This document shows, piece by piece, positions 44,401 through 52,730 of a stretch of 64,000 bases of DNA. The translations under genes were made by a program, and so were the position numbers. The stretch's first letter is position 1. Each line of letters begins with the position of its first letter. The notes under the pieces were generated by a model. It did not search any database and was not told the DNA's origin. It saw only the letters and a program-made list of their open reading frames with translations. This DNA comes from Neisseriaceae bacterium CLB008 (GTDB lineage Bacteria; Pseudomonadota; Gammaproteobacteria; Burkholderiales; Neisseriaceae): positions 2,823,380-2,887,379 of the forward strand of contig CP166133.1 of the NCBI GenBank assembly GCA_041228285.1. The letters are read 5' to 3'.

Positions 44401-44430
44401 TTGACATTTCTTCCCTAAACGCCCTAAACT
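44401..44430 (+). promoter_or_regulatory. Promoter of the AraC-GH39 gene
   Basis: TTGACA at 44401-44406 and TAAACT at 44425-44430, spacer 18 bases, 40 bases before the start codon at 44471, with AAGGAAA as ribosome site. Confidence 0.6.
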
Positions 44431-44470
44431 GAATTCAAGACCATTTAAGAGTCAAAACAAGGAAAATAGC

Positions 44471-46849
44471 ATGGCAGAACCACATCGCGCCGAATATGGC
44501 GTGGACGCCCACAGCATTAAATCCCTCTCTCACGGCGGCTATCCTGGCGTCACCTTACTCTACGTTTGCCAAGGTCAGCTCACCGTCAACAGCGACCTGC
44601 TCAATGCAACGCTACAAACGGGCGACGTTGTCTTGATCAATAAGAACCACCCCTATCGACTCAACAGCTTGACCGACAACGTGGTGATTCGCTTAACGGT
44701 GTCCAACCATTATTTTTCGCGCTATTACAAACGCTATTTTCAACACAGCTTCTGCCTCCCCAGCCCTTCTGCTACCTCGCCCCAAAGCAAACACCTACAC
44801 ACCCTCAAGAACCTGCTGACCAAGCTGTTGCTGACCCATAGCCATGGCCACGATGACTTTGCTCTCTTGGCCGCCAATCAATGCCTGTCCGAGATTTTGC
44901 TGATACTGGTGCTGTACTTTAAAACCGAAAATCCTTCCGCTCAGCGCCGCAACAGCGCCTTCAGCAAACGCATCAACAAAGTCATGGCCATCTTAGACAG
45001 TCGCTATCCTCTCAATCTTTCCTTAACCGAAATTGCCCAGGCCGAACACATTTCCCTAGCCTATCTGTCGCGATTATTCAAAAAAGAAGTCGGGCTGAGC
45101 TTTAGGCAATACGTGCTGAACCTCAAGTTTGAACACGCCGTGCGTGATCTGGTTGATACCGCCAAGCCCCTCTATCAAATCGCCCAAGAGCATGGCTTTC
45201 ACAGCACCAAGCCATTCATCCAACGCTTCAAACAGACTTATCAGCAAACGCCGAATCAATTCCGAGCCCACTATAAAAACCATGCGCCGGAATCTGCTCA
45301 TTCACTTCTGCCAGCCTTAAAGCCCCCTACCCATGCCGCCGAGACGCCCACGCTCATCGACCCCATTGATGCGCAACACCTGCTGGCGCTGATACACGAC
45401 ACGCCGCAGCGTCATGACGTCCCCACAACGCGCAGCGAGCATTACTACCCCGTAGACGCACAAACCATTGCCCTCAACCACGATAAAAAAAACACGTCGC
45501 TGCCTCAGCCAGACTGCCTCATCAATGTTGGTGAACTGCATGAGGTGTTGAAACAAACCACGCAGCAGCAGCTCTTACTGCTGCAACAGTCGGCACGGGT
45601 CGACTACGTCGCGATCCACCATTTAATCTCCGGCAGCACCATCTTGCCCGACTACCCCTCCGACGAACCGATCCCCTCCTTGTCTCCTTACACCCTAAGC
45701 GATCAGGCCATTGCCTTTTTAAAACGCAATCGCATGGCTTTATTCATCCACTTGAGTCACCACACCCTTTGCGCCGACCCAGAGGCTTATGAACACAAGC
45801 TAGCCCAATTCATTGCCCACAACATCAACGTTTTTGGCTTGGACTATCTCCAGAGCTGGCGTTTCATCTACACCGCATCCGACCAAGACACCACCCATAG
45901 CCCTGAGTTTGAACGTTGCTTTTTACACCTCAAGCAACGCCTAAACGCCTGGCTGACACACGCCCAATTAGGGGTATTAGGCCATTTCCCAGAACCATCG
46001 TCGCCGCGCAAAGACCCCTTTTTCACCAGCGCCTTAATCCAGGCCGCCGATTTTTTAGGCTATTGTGCCAATCCCAACGAACAGATCAATTTGGCCCAGG
46101 TCGGCAGCCAGTCCTTGGCCCATAGCGAACGCTACGTCCAAGAGAAAACCCAAAATATACGAAACAGTTTGAAATATCATGACTTGAGCCTGCCCTTATG
46201 CCTGCTCACTTGGAACACCTTAACCGGCGACACGCGTTACACCAACGGCCGTTTTTTCAGGGGTGCCTTAATTCTCAAAACCCTGATCGACCTGTCACGC
46301 CACGTCAGCAGCATCGGCTTTTGGCTCAACACCGAATATCAACAAGAGGCACTGCCCGAACGCATCAACATCAGCAGTCTGGCCCTGTTTCACATCTACA
46401 ATACTAAGCGCCCCGCCTTTCATGCCCTCTCTTTTCGGTCTCGCTTGCACGGCCACGTGGTGGCTGCTGGGCCCGATTATTTTGTGACCCAAACCCAACA
46501 AGGCTATCAAGTTGTCTTAACCAACGCCACCGCCTTTAACCCCTATATTTCGGTTAAAGAACATTTGATGAATAACTTCAGAAAAGAAAAAACCTTTGTG
46601 TTCCAAGGCATGCAGCCCGGCACTTATCAAATCAAACAGTTTATTTTTGACCAACAGCACGGTGCCCTGTATCGCCAATTTGAGCGTTTCCCAACCCAAT
46701 ACGGTAAAGATGAAGAAATCATGACCCACCTTAGCCAAGCCATGCCCTCCCTAAGCGTCTATGATGAACACATCGAAACCGATTGGCGCATCATCAGCGC
46801 CTTAGACATCAACGCCGTGCATTTTTATGAATTAAGGCGGGTGTCTTAA
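44471..46849 (+). CDS. AraC family regulator fused to a GH39-like domain lacking the catalytic glutamates
   Basis: 792 residues. N-terminal cupin sensor (about 20-80: YVCQGQLTVN, GDVVLINKNHPYRL), AraC double HTH (168-268: LSLTEIAQAEHISLAYLSRLFKKEVG in pieces, IAQEHGFHSTKPFIQRFKQ), then a TIM-barrel-like region (about 300-640) and a beta-sandwich tail, the layout of AraC-GH39 proteins such as S. aureus Rsp. GH39 enzymes carry acid/base WNEPN and nucleophile TEWN motifs. Here the corresponding positions read WRFIYTASD (463-471) and LLTWN (578-582), so both glutamates seem lost; the domain is probably a ligand sensor. Divergent from the M20 gene, which is the likely target. Confidence 0.82.
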   Translation: MAEPHRAEYGVDAHSIKSLSHGGYPGVTLLYVCQGQLTVNSDLLNATLQTGDVVLINKNHPYRLNSLTDNVVIRLTVSNHYFSRYYKRYFQHSFCLPSPSATSPQSKHLHTLKNLLTKLLLTHSHGHDDFALLAANQCLSEILLILVLYFKTENPSAQRRNSAFSKRINKVMAILDSRYPLNLSLTEIAQAEHISLAYLSRLFKKEVGLSFRQYVLNLKFEHAVRDLVDTAKPLYQIAQEHGFHSTKPFIQRFKQTYQQTPNQFRAHYKNHAPESAHSLLPALKPPTHAAETPTLIDPIDAQHLLALIHDTPQRHDVPTTRSEHYYPVDAQTIALNHDKKNTSLPQPDCLINVGELHEVLKQTTQQQLLLLQQSARVDYVAIHHLISGSTILPDYPSDEPIPSLSPYTLSDQAIAFLKRNRMALFIHLSHHTLCADPEAYEHKLAQFIAHNINVFGLDYLQSWRFIYTASDQDTTHSPEFERCFLHLKQRLNAWLTHAQLGVLGHFPEPSSPRKDPFFTSALIQAADFLGYCANPNEQINLAQVGSQSLAHSERYVQEKTQNIRNSLKYHDLSLPLCLLTWNTLTGDTRYTNGRFFRGALILKTLIDLSRHVSSIGFWLNTEYQQEALPERINISSLALFHIYNTKRPAFHALSFRSRLHGHVVAAGPDYFVTQTQQGYQVVLTNATAFNPYISVKEHLMNNFRKEKTFVFQGMQPGTYQIKQFIFDQQHGALYRQFERFPTQYGKDEEIMTHLSQAMPSLSVYDEHIETDWRIISALDINAVHFYELRRVS

Positions 46850-46976
46850 CCCCACGGCTGCGGAACATTTTGGCGCTAAGCGCCTCTATGATCACACACC
46901 AGCATAAAGCGCCATGCACACCGCCAGCGCATGCTATGCTGTCGTTATTTATCCTTGTTGCCCCATTTGAGACCCT

Positions 46977-48140
46977 ATGGACCCACGCCCAGCTTATTTT
47001 GCTCCCATTCTCAGCCTGCTTGAATTTGCAGACTGGCCCAAGCTTAGCAAACGCCTCATCGACCTCACCTTAGACACCGATGACGCCGCTCAATACCAAC
47101 AGACCGTCGCCCTGCTCGATTGGCTAGACACCGTCGATGCCCAGCATCCCGACGTCAAAACCCGCCTCAGCGCACGCCTGACTCAGCTCATCGACGTCTT
47201 GTCGGCACGGCCTACACCAGCCACAGCACCCGTTCTGATCAGCGCCCATGCTTTAACCCATATTTATGGCAGCCAACAAAGGCCTTTTCGGCTCGGCCCG
47301 ATCAGCTTCCAGCTCCAGGCTAGCCAAGTAGCTGGCCTAGTGGGCGAAAATGGCAACGGCAAGACCACGCTGTTGCGTGTCCTATGCGGCGAACTGCGGC
47401 TAAGCTCTGGCGAGCTCACCCACCACATTGCGCCCACCAATGCCTATGAGCGCCGCAGCAAGCTAATCTACATCGCCCAGCGCACGCCCACATGGAAGGG
47501 CTCCCTCGTTGACAATCTGTCCTATATGGCCAGCCTGTATGGCTGCCGCGGCCCTAAAAATGCCCTCTTTGTCGATCTGGTCATCGCCCGCATGGGCTTA
47601 CGCCACTATCGCCAACACCGTTGGGCCGATCTGTCCTCCGGCTACAAGATGCGCTTCGAGCTGGCGCGGGCCTTATTGTCCCAGCCGCAGCTTTTATTCA
47701 TCGACGAACCCTTGGCCAACCTCGATATCCTGGCCCAGCAAACCGTGCTGGATGACTTTAAAGACATGACCCATTCGCCGTTTCGCCCCATGGCCTTAAT
47801 GCTCAGCTCGCAGCAGCTGTATGAAGTAGAGCGTACGGCCGACTTTGTGCTGTTCCTCAAGCAAGGGCAGATGGACCACAACACCCAGCACGCCAATCCA
47901 GATGAGCCACAGCCCTTCATCATCGAATTAGACAGTGCTTGGTCGCAAGATCAGCTTCAACAAGCGCTCGGCCCCTTGGGCCTCACCCAAATTCAAAAAA
48001 ATGGCGGCACCTATGTGTGTCAATTCCCTGCCGACGTCGAAGCCTACGCCTTTTTGCAGCTCGTCATTCAAGAGCGCATTCCCGTGACCAGCTACCGCGA
48101 CATTTCCCATTCAACCCGCCGTTTCTTTTTAAACGCCTGA
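46977..48140 (+). CDS. ABC transporter ATP-binding protein with an N-terminal helical domain
   Basis: 387 residues. The first ~85 residues are a helical domain of unknown type (LLEFADWPKLSKRLIDL, LLDWLDTVD); then an ABC ATPase: Walker A GENGNGKTT (123-131), Q-loop IAQRTPTWKG, signature DLSSGYKMRFELARALL, Walker B LLFIDEPLANLD; and a ~80-residue C-terminal tail. The ATPase core is of the exporter (ABC-2/LolD-like) style. The start lacks a clear Shine-Dalgarno. A membrane protein gene follows 8 bases later. I do not recognise this pair as a named transporter. Confidence 0.85.
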   Translation: MDPRPAYFAPILSLLEFADWPKLSKRLIDLTLDTDDAAQYQQTVALLDWLDTVDAQHPDVKTRLSARLTQLIDVLSARPTPATAPVLISAHALTHIYGSQQRPFRLGPISFQLQASQVAGLVGENGNGKTTLLRVLCGELRLSSGELTHHIAPTNAYERRSKLIYIAQRTPTWKGSLVDNLSYMASLYGCRGPKNALFVDLVIARMGLRHYRQHRWADLSSGYKMRFELARALLSQPQLLFIDEPLANLDILAQQTVLDDFKDMTHSPFRPMALMLSSQQLYEVERTADFVLFLKQGQMDHNTQHANPDEPQPFIIELDSAWSQDQLQQALGPLGLTQIQKNGGTYVCQFPADVEAYAFLQLVIQERIPVTSYRDISHSTRRFFLNA

Positions 48141-48148
48141 AGACGACT

Positions 48149-49555
48149 ATGATTGCCCACTTGACCACCCAATTGCGCCAGCGCTTTCCCATGCTGTGGA
48201 ACATCCGTCTGGTGCCCATGAGCCTCATCATCGCGGCGCTATACGCCTTTTTATTCGCCCTAGGCTTCTTGTTTCAAGGTAAAAGCCTAGAATACGTCGA
48301 CGCCGGCAGCGCTGGCATTTACTTTCTCTCGTTCATCGCCAGCCTACTGGTCTTCATCGGCTGGCTAATGGTGTACAGCCGCAACAACGGTTTTCGCTTT
48401 TTCGCCCCGCGCAGCGTCGCCCAGCTATGGGGCGAATGGCTGTTGATTCTGTGCCTCACCTCTAGCCTTTGTGCGCTACCGCTGGCCTTCACCGCCGGCG
48501 CCGTGAGCCGAATTTACGCCAGCAACAGCGTGGTCGAGGCGCAGAAGAACCGCACCTTGCTCGAAGCCATTCAAATCCTCATGCCCTACGACACCGAGCC
48601 ATATCGCTACGTCGCCGGCCAGCATCAACCGCTGCCCATTCCGGCTAACTTAACCCTACAGCCCGACCAGCTGCCTATGGATGACTACGCCGTGCGCGCC
48701 GACGCCGCTGAGCGGTTAACCATCACGGGCTATAAGGGCACTTCGCTGCTGTTCTTTCACGCCCTAGACGCCAACAAACCCTTAAGCGAATCGCAGCTAC
48801 GCGTACTGGGCTGGCTAAAAACAGGGCAAGCGGAGCCCATCTTGGCCTTAATGCAGGAGTATCAAGCCTTATTACAACACCATGGCCGCCAAATGAGCTT
48901 CAGCCCCGACGCGTGGTGGGCGCGCCTCAACCAGCCGCCGTTTTTCATTCTGGCGCCCGAATACGGCCTTGAAGATGAGGCCCTGAGCAATCCATTCACC
49001 ACCATTCGCCCTCTGGATTATGCGGACTACCGCGATTGGGAAGCCCTAAGCGAACGACAAGAGATGGTGCTGGATCAACACCATTTCCGCTTCAATTGGC
49101 TGTGGCTGCCGTTGAGCTTCGCCCTCATGTGGGGCTTAATGCTGTCGCTAGCGGTGTTCTCATTCCGCCTCAGCAGCGGCAAAACCTGGCTCAAAGCCGC
49201 CCTCAGCGCAGGCGTTTTATTACTGCTGTCGGGCTTTTTAGGCATTTCTCATGCTGGCAACGGCGTCTTCAGCCTCTTTTGGATCATCATCTGGACAGGC
49301 ACGCTGGCGCTGATGCTGTATCGCTGCCGCCACGGACACGCTAAAGGCCGCACCACCATCGCCATGCACTTTCTGTTCTGGCTACCACCGTGGCTGCTGC
49401 TGGTGCTGTTTGATCACTTCAGTCGGATGCGTGACGACGAGCTGTTCGAACCGTTTGGCCTAACCTATCTGGTCACCACCTGGCTGGCCATGCTGTTGCT
49501 GATGCCGCTTTTAATCGCTTTGGTGCGACGCTGGAAAGCCTTACCCGAAGCCTAA
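48149..49555 (+). CDS. Uncharacterised 8-TM membrane protein, partner of the ABC ATPase
   Basis: 468 residues from ATG 48149 (the open frame from 47939 lies inside the ATPase gene and is rejected). Predicted membrane segments at about 22-42, 56-76, 97-118, then a ~200-residue hydrophilic region (119-316), then 317-338, 347-365, 373-391, 403-421 and 437-459. By topology the large loop is probably extracytoplasmic. Position eight bases after an ABC ATPase suggests it is the permease, but it shows no FtsX, MacB or ABC-2 signature I recognise. Function unknown. Ended by a bidirectional terminator. Confidence 0.7.
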   Translation: MIAHLTTQLRQRFPMLWNIRLVPMSLIIAALYAFLFALGFLFQGKSLEYVDAGSAGIYFLSFIASLLVFIGWLMVYSRNNGFRFFAPRSVAQLWGEWLLILCLTSSLCALPLAFTAGAVSRIYASNSVVEAQKNRTLLEAIQILMPYDTEPYRYVAGQHQPLPIPANLTLQPDQLPMDDYAVRADAAERLTITGYKGTSLLFFHALDANKPLSESQLRVLGWLKTGQAEPILALMQEYQALLQHHGRQMSFSPDAWWARLNQPPFFILAPEYGLEDEALSNPFTTIRPLDYADYRDWEALSERQEMVLDQHHFRFNWLWLPLSFALMWGLMLSLAVFSFRLSSGKTWLKAALSAGVLLLLSGFLGISHAGNGVFSLFWIIIWTGTLALMLYRCRHGHAKGRTTIAMHFLFWLPPWLLLVLFDHFSRMRDDELFEPFGLTYLVTTWLAMLLLMPLLIALVRRWKALPEA

Positions 49556-49564
49556 GCAGACCAC

Positions 49565-49600
49565 AAAAAACCGCTGCCGGATGACCGACAGCGGTTTTTT
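49565..49600. terminator. Bidirectional terminator
   Basis: AAAAAACCGCTG.CGG pairs with CCG.CAGCGGTTTTTT, one mismatch; lies between the ABC membrane gene and tag, which converge. Confidence 0.92.
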
Positions 49601-49617
49601 CATGCCTGTACAATAGG

Positions 49618-50175
49618 CTAGCTGCCAGCTAAATAGCACGGCTGGTGGTGATCGTTGACCAAGCCCGCCGCCTGCATAAAAGCATAGCAAATGGTCGAAC
49701 CCACAAATTTAAAGCCACGCTTTTTAAGCGCCTTAGCCAGCGCATCAGAAGCCTCCGTACTGGCGGGCACCTCCGCCATGGTCCGACGCACGGGCGCGCC
49801 CTCAGGGGCCGCAAAACCCCACACAAAATCGGCAAAGTCTTCACCCGCGGCCTGCATGGCCAAATAAGCGCGCGCATTACCGATGATGGCCTGAATCTTG
49901 CCGCGATGCCGAATCAAGCCCGCATCCAACACCAGCCGTTCGACATCTGCCTCAGTCATGGCAGCTACCTTTTCAGGCATAAAGTCATAAAAACAGGCCA
50001 TATAATGGGCCCGCTTACGCAATACCGTAATCCACGACAGGCCAGCTTGCTGACCCTCCAAGCACAGCAGCCCAAACAACGCCTCAGCATCGTGTACCGG
50101 CCGGCCCCATTCTTCATCATGGTAGGCCTGATATAAGGGGTCGTCCGACACCCAAGCGCAACGTGATGTCGTCAT
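49618..50175 (-). CDS. tag: DNA-3-methyladenine glycosylase I
   Basis: Removes 3-methyladenine from alkylated DNA. 185 residues. Seen: RCAWVSDDPLYQAYHDEEWGRPVHDAEALF in pieces (Cys6 and His19, zinc-ligand positions), LCLEGQQAGLSWITVLRKR (about 38-56), RHRGKIQAIIGNARA, KRGFKFVGSTICYAFMQA and the ending NDHHQPCYLA with further zinc ligands (His, Cys). All HhH-Tag hallmarks are intact. Starts 3 bases before the cdsA-like gene ends, same strand, so it may be the last gene of that operon. Confidence 0.96.
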   Translation of the reverse strand: MTTSRCAWVSDDPLYQAYHDEEWGRPVHDAEALFGLLCLEGQQAGLSWITVLRKRAHYMACFYDFMPEKVAAMTEADVERLVLDAGLIRHRGKIQAIIGNARAYLAMQAAGEDFADFVWGFAAPEGAPVRRTMAEVPASTEASDALAKALKKRGFKFVGSTICYAFMQAAGLVNDHHQPCYLAGS

Positions 50176-50178
50176 GGG

Positions 50179-51126
50179 CTAGTCCGTAAAGAAAAAACGA
50201 ATGATGTGGAAGAACACCGGCGCCGAAAAACAAAGTGAATCAATACGGTCCATCATGCCGCCGTGGCCCTGAATCATGGCGCCAAAGTCTTTAATGCCCA
50301 CGTCGCGTTTAATCGCCGACATACATAGGCCGCCGGCAAAGCCTGCCAGCGTAATGGCCAGAGAAATCAACGCCGCCTGCCAAGGCGCAAAGGGGGTAAT
50401 CCACCACAGTGAAGTCCCTAGCAGCACGGCCGCCCCAATCCCGCCAAAAAAACCTTCACGGGTTTTGTTCGGGCTAACATTAGGCGCGATCGGGCGCTTG
50501 CCCCACAGCTTGCCAAAAATATACTGCAAGACGTCTGAACCTTGCACCACAATCATCAAGAATAAAATCAGCTTGATGTTTTCACCGCTGAAACCATCGA
50601 TGTCCAACATCAATAAGGCCGGCACGTGGCTGATGCAGTAAATCGCAATCATCAAGCTCCACTGGATTTTGGCCATCCGCCCCATATAGTCGGTCGTGTC
50701 GCCGCCCATGGCGATCAGCGTGGGCACAAACAAGAAGACATACACCGGGATTAAAATCGAAAACAGGCCATACCAACCGGTGGCCACCAGCACATATTGC
50801 AGCGGCAAGATGACGAAGAAGCACACGAACAGCGTGTGGTGATCGCTGGGCTTAGTCGGCGTCAGCGTCAAGCATTCGCGTAGGGCAAAAAACGAAATCA
50901 GCACAAATAAAATCACCGAGCCGGTGGTGCCTACCAATAGCGCAATGGTGACCACAATACACATCAACCACCACGCCCGAATGCGGGCATTGAGGTTTTC
51001 AATCGTCGCCTTGGCCGAACCTTGACCATACAGCTTGGCCAACACAAAGCCGATCACGCTGGCCACCAGCAACAGCGCAAACAAGCCTTGCAATAACACT
51101 CTTAAATTGGCATCGACATGAGTCAT
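50179..51126 (-). CDS. CdsA-like phosphatidate cytidylyltransferase (YnbB type)
   Basis: 315 residues from ATG 51126, which overlaps the stop of the acyltransferase gene (ATGA); the frame further upstream has no family match. About eight hydrophobic segments and the CdsA signature SAIKRDVGIKDFGAMIQGHGGMMDRID in pieces (SxxKR..G.KD, GHGG..DR.D) near 269-295. Makes CDP-diacylglycerol or a related CDP-lipid from a phosphatidic acid. The main cdsA is expected elsewhere; this copy sits with a PlsC-like and a CDP-alcohol transferase gene, like E. coli ynbA-ynbB. Membrane protein of the inner membrane. Confidence 0.9.
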   Translation of the reverse strand: MTHVDANLRVLLQGLFALLLVASVIGFVLAKLYGQGSAKATIENLNARIRAWWLMCIVVTIALLVGTTGSVILFVLISFFALRECLTLTPTKPSDHHTLFVCFFVILPLQYVLVATGWYGLFSILIPVYVFLFVPTLIAMGGDTTDYMGRMAKIQWSLMIAIYCISHVPALLMLDIDGFSGENIKLILFLMIVVQGSDVLQYIFGKLWGKRPIAPNVSPNKTREGFFGGIGAAVLLGTSLWWITPFAPWQAALISLAITLAGFAGGLCMSAIKRDVGIKDFGAMIQGHGGMMDRIDSLCFSAPVFFHIIRFFFTD

Positions 51127-51788
51127 GGGGCCAGCTCCTCTAGGGCCTGTTGGGCACGGGCCAAAAATTGGTGACGATCTTCTTCGGCACCTAAGGGCGC
51201 AATCGGCGCGCCAAAGGTCGCCGAACAAATGATCGGTACGATCAGCTTCGAGCCCTTAGGCAAGACGCGATTGAGGTTTTCTAAATAAACGGGAATGAAT
51301 TCTGCCTCGGGGTATTGCTTAATTAAATGATAAAGCCCGCTTTTAAACGCCCCTACGCCGTCACCGCTGTTGCGCGTGCCTTCAGGAAAGATGATGATGG
51401 CCTCGTTTTGTGCCAGTAAAGTCCCCATGGCGGCAATCGGGTTTTCTGCCACCTCGCCTTCAGCGCTGGGTTTCTGACGATTAATCAATAAAGCCTTAAA
51501 CACATACTGGGCAATATACCGTTTCAACGGCGTGGCGTCCCAATAGTCTCGTGCCGCCACGGGGTGCACCGTCGGGCGCAGCTCCTTAGGCATACCTGCC
51601 CAAATCACCAAACCATCCAAATGGCTAGAGTGGTTGGCGTAATACACTCGGGCGCCCGCTTTCGGGGCACAGCCTTGCCAGCGCACCTGCACACCGGTAA
51701 TCAAACGACTCAACAGCACCAAAACATAGCCGGTAAAGGCCTGTCCCCAGCGCCAACGCATGTAAAACGCATCATTTTGCTCGTTCAT
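51123..51788 (-). CDS. PlsC-like 1-acylglycerol-3-phosphate acyltransferase
   Basis: 221 residues. Seen: N-terminal membrane segment (about 15-35), the HX4D motif HSSHLD near 53-58 (catalytic His and Asp), the FPEGTR motif (about 135-140), and FIPVYLENLNRVLP. The family transfers acyl chains to lysophosphatidate or related acceptors at the inner membrane. It lies between a CDP-alcohol phosphotransferase gene (upstream, 17-base overlap) and the CdsA-like gene, so it probably supplies the lipid that the CdsA-like enzyme activates. Confidence 0.9.
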   Translation of the reverse strand: MNEQNDAFYMRWRWGQAFTGYVLVLLSRLITGVQVRWQGCAPKAGARVYYANHSSHLDGLVIWAGMPKELRPTVHPVAARDYWDATPLKRYIAQYVFKALLINRQKPSAEGEVAENPIAAMGTLLAQNEAIIIFPEGTRNSGDGVGAFKSGLYHLIKQYPEAEFIPVYLENLNRVLPKGSKLIVPIICSATFGAPIAPLGAEEDRHQFLARAQQALEELAP

Positions 51789-52428
51789 GTAAGTCCTCCA
51801 ATACCCCGACGGTACGACGCCAAGCCGTCCACGCGCTGCCGATTACAATCAGCACCAACGCTGCCAACATAAGCTTAGCTGCCCATTCAGCAGGCACGAA
51901 AGCGCCGACAAGCGCCGCCACGGTCAGCAGCGCCATGCGTTGCTGCTTGGCCATGGGCCCGCTGAATTTTTGCGTGAGGCCACAGCTGCCGCCCAACACG
52001 CGCACATAGGCCGTCGCCATCGCAAAGAGCGCCGCCGCCCAGCCCAAATGCGCCGCCCACGGCCAAGCGCTCAAGCCATAGCCCACGCCGAGCAAAATCA
52101 AGCTGTCTGCCACGCGATCAGGCAATTCATTATAAACTTCCCCACCAGGGGTTTTCAGACCGCCCTCAACCGCGACCATGCCATCAAACAGATTACACAA
52201 TAGCCGTCCTTGAATAAACAGCGCCGCCAGCACCAGCAGCACGCGCTGGCCTACATCGGCGGCATAGCCTAAGCCCACCCAAAAACAAAACCCTGCCAGC
52301 AGCGCAAAGCCCATGCTGGCCACTGAAATCTGATTCGGCAACACGCCTTTTTGCGTCAGCATCGTGGCCGTCGCCGCGACCACGCGATTGCCGCGCGCCT
52401 TAATTGGCCGTCTGTTTTCTACGCTCAT
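51772..52428 (-). CDS. CDP-alcohol phosphatidyltransferase, YnbA-like variant
   Basis: 218 residues with about six hydrophobic segments. The family motif D-x2-DG-x2-AR-x8-G-x3-D-x3-D is present in altered form: NLFDGMVAVEGGLKTPGGEV followed by YNELPDRVAD, i.e. N for the first Asp, V for Arg, and N for the third Asp, with two later Asp residues kept. E. coli YnbA shows the same N..DG, N..., D...D arrangement, so this looks like a known but functionally unassigned branch. First gene of a three-gene operon with PlsC- and CdsA-like genes. The lipid head group is unknown. Confidence 0.85.
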   Translation of the reverse strand: MSVENRRPIKARGNRVVAATATMLTQKGVLPNQISVASMGFALLAGFCFWVGLGYAADVGQRVLLVLAALFIQGRLLCNLFDGMVAVEGGLKTPGGEVYNELPDRVADSLILLGVGYGLSAWPWAAHLGWAAALFAMATAYVRVLGGSCGLTQKFSGPMAKQQRMALLTVAALVGAFVPAEWAAKLMLAALVLIVIGSAWTAWRRTVGVLEDLHERAK

Positions 52429-52562
52429 TTCAACCTCTTTTCTTGGCAGTACCCTGCCGTCCTTTATCGACCATCAAGCCAGCAAACCTTTACTAGACAT
52501 AAAAAAGCCCATGATCTTCAAAAGCATCATAGGCAGTACTTGCTGTTCCGGTCGCATGGTTT

Positions 52563-52646
52563 TTAACCGCCAAAATAGCGATTGGCGGCCACGCTGACGA
52601 TGATGCCGATCACGGCGATCAATAATAATTTAGTGATTAAATTCAT
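52563..52646 (-). CDS. Possible 27-residue single-pass membrane peptide
   Basis: ATG 52646 to TAA at 52563 gives 27 residues: a basic start (MNLITK), a hydrophobic stretch of about 17 residues (LLLIAVIGIIVSVAA), then NRYFGG. An AAGAGAG ribosome site lies about 7 bases upstream. It lies just after the tyrB terminator and about 130 bases ahead of the YnbA-like gene on the same strand. Short and without known family, so it could be chance, but signal, length and ribosome site fit a small membrane protein. Confidence 0.4.
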   Translation of the reverse strand: MNLITKLLLIAVIGIIVSVAANRYFGG

Positions 52647-52671
52647 GAAATGCTCTCTTAGACTGAAAAAT

Positions 52672-52703
52672 AAAAGGTTGCCTAAGGCCTAGGCAACCTT
52701 TTT
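52672..52703 (-). terminator. Terminator after tyrB
   Basis: AAAAGGTTGCCTA (52672-52684) pairs with TAGGCAACCTTTT (52690-52702); minus strand ends in TTTTATTTTT. It lies 28 bases after the tyrB stop. Confidence 0.92.
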
Positions 52704-52730
52704 AGTATCAGCATGATAGTACAGCTCGGA

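Noticed and set aside
52511-52597. 28-codon plus-strand frame (MIFKSIIG...) near the small membrane peptide
   Set aside because: It overlaps the better minus-strand candidate, shows no ribosome site and ends in random-looking sequence.
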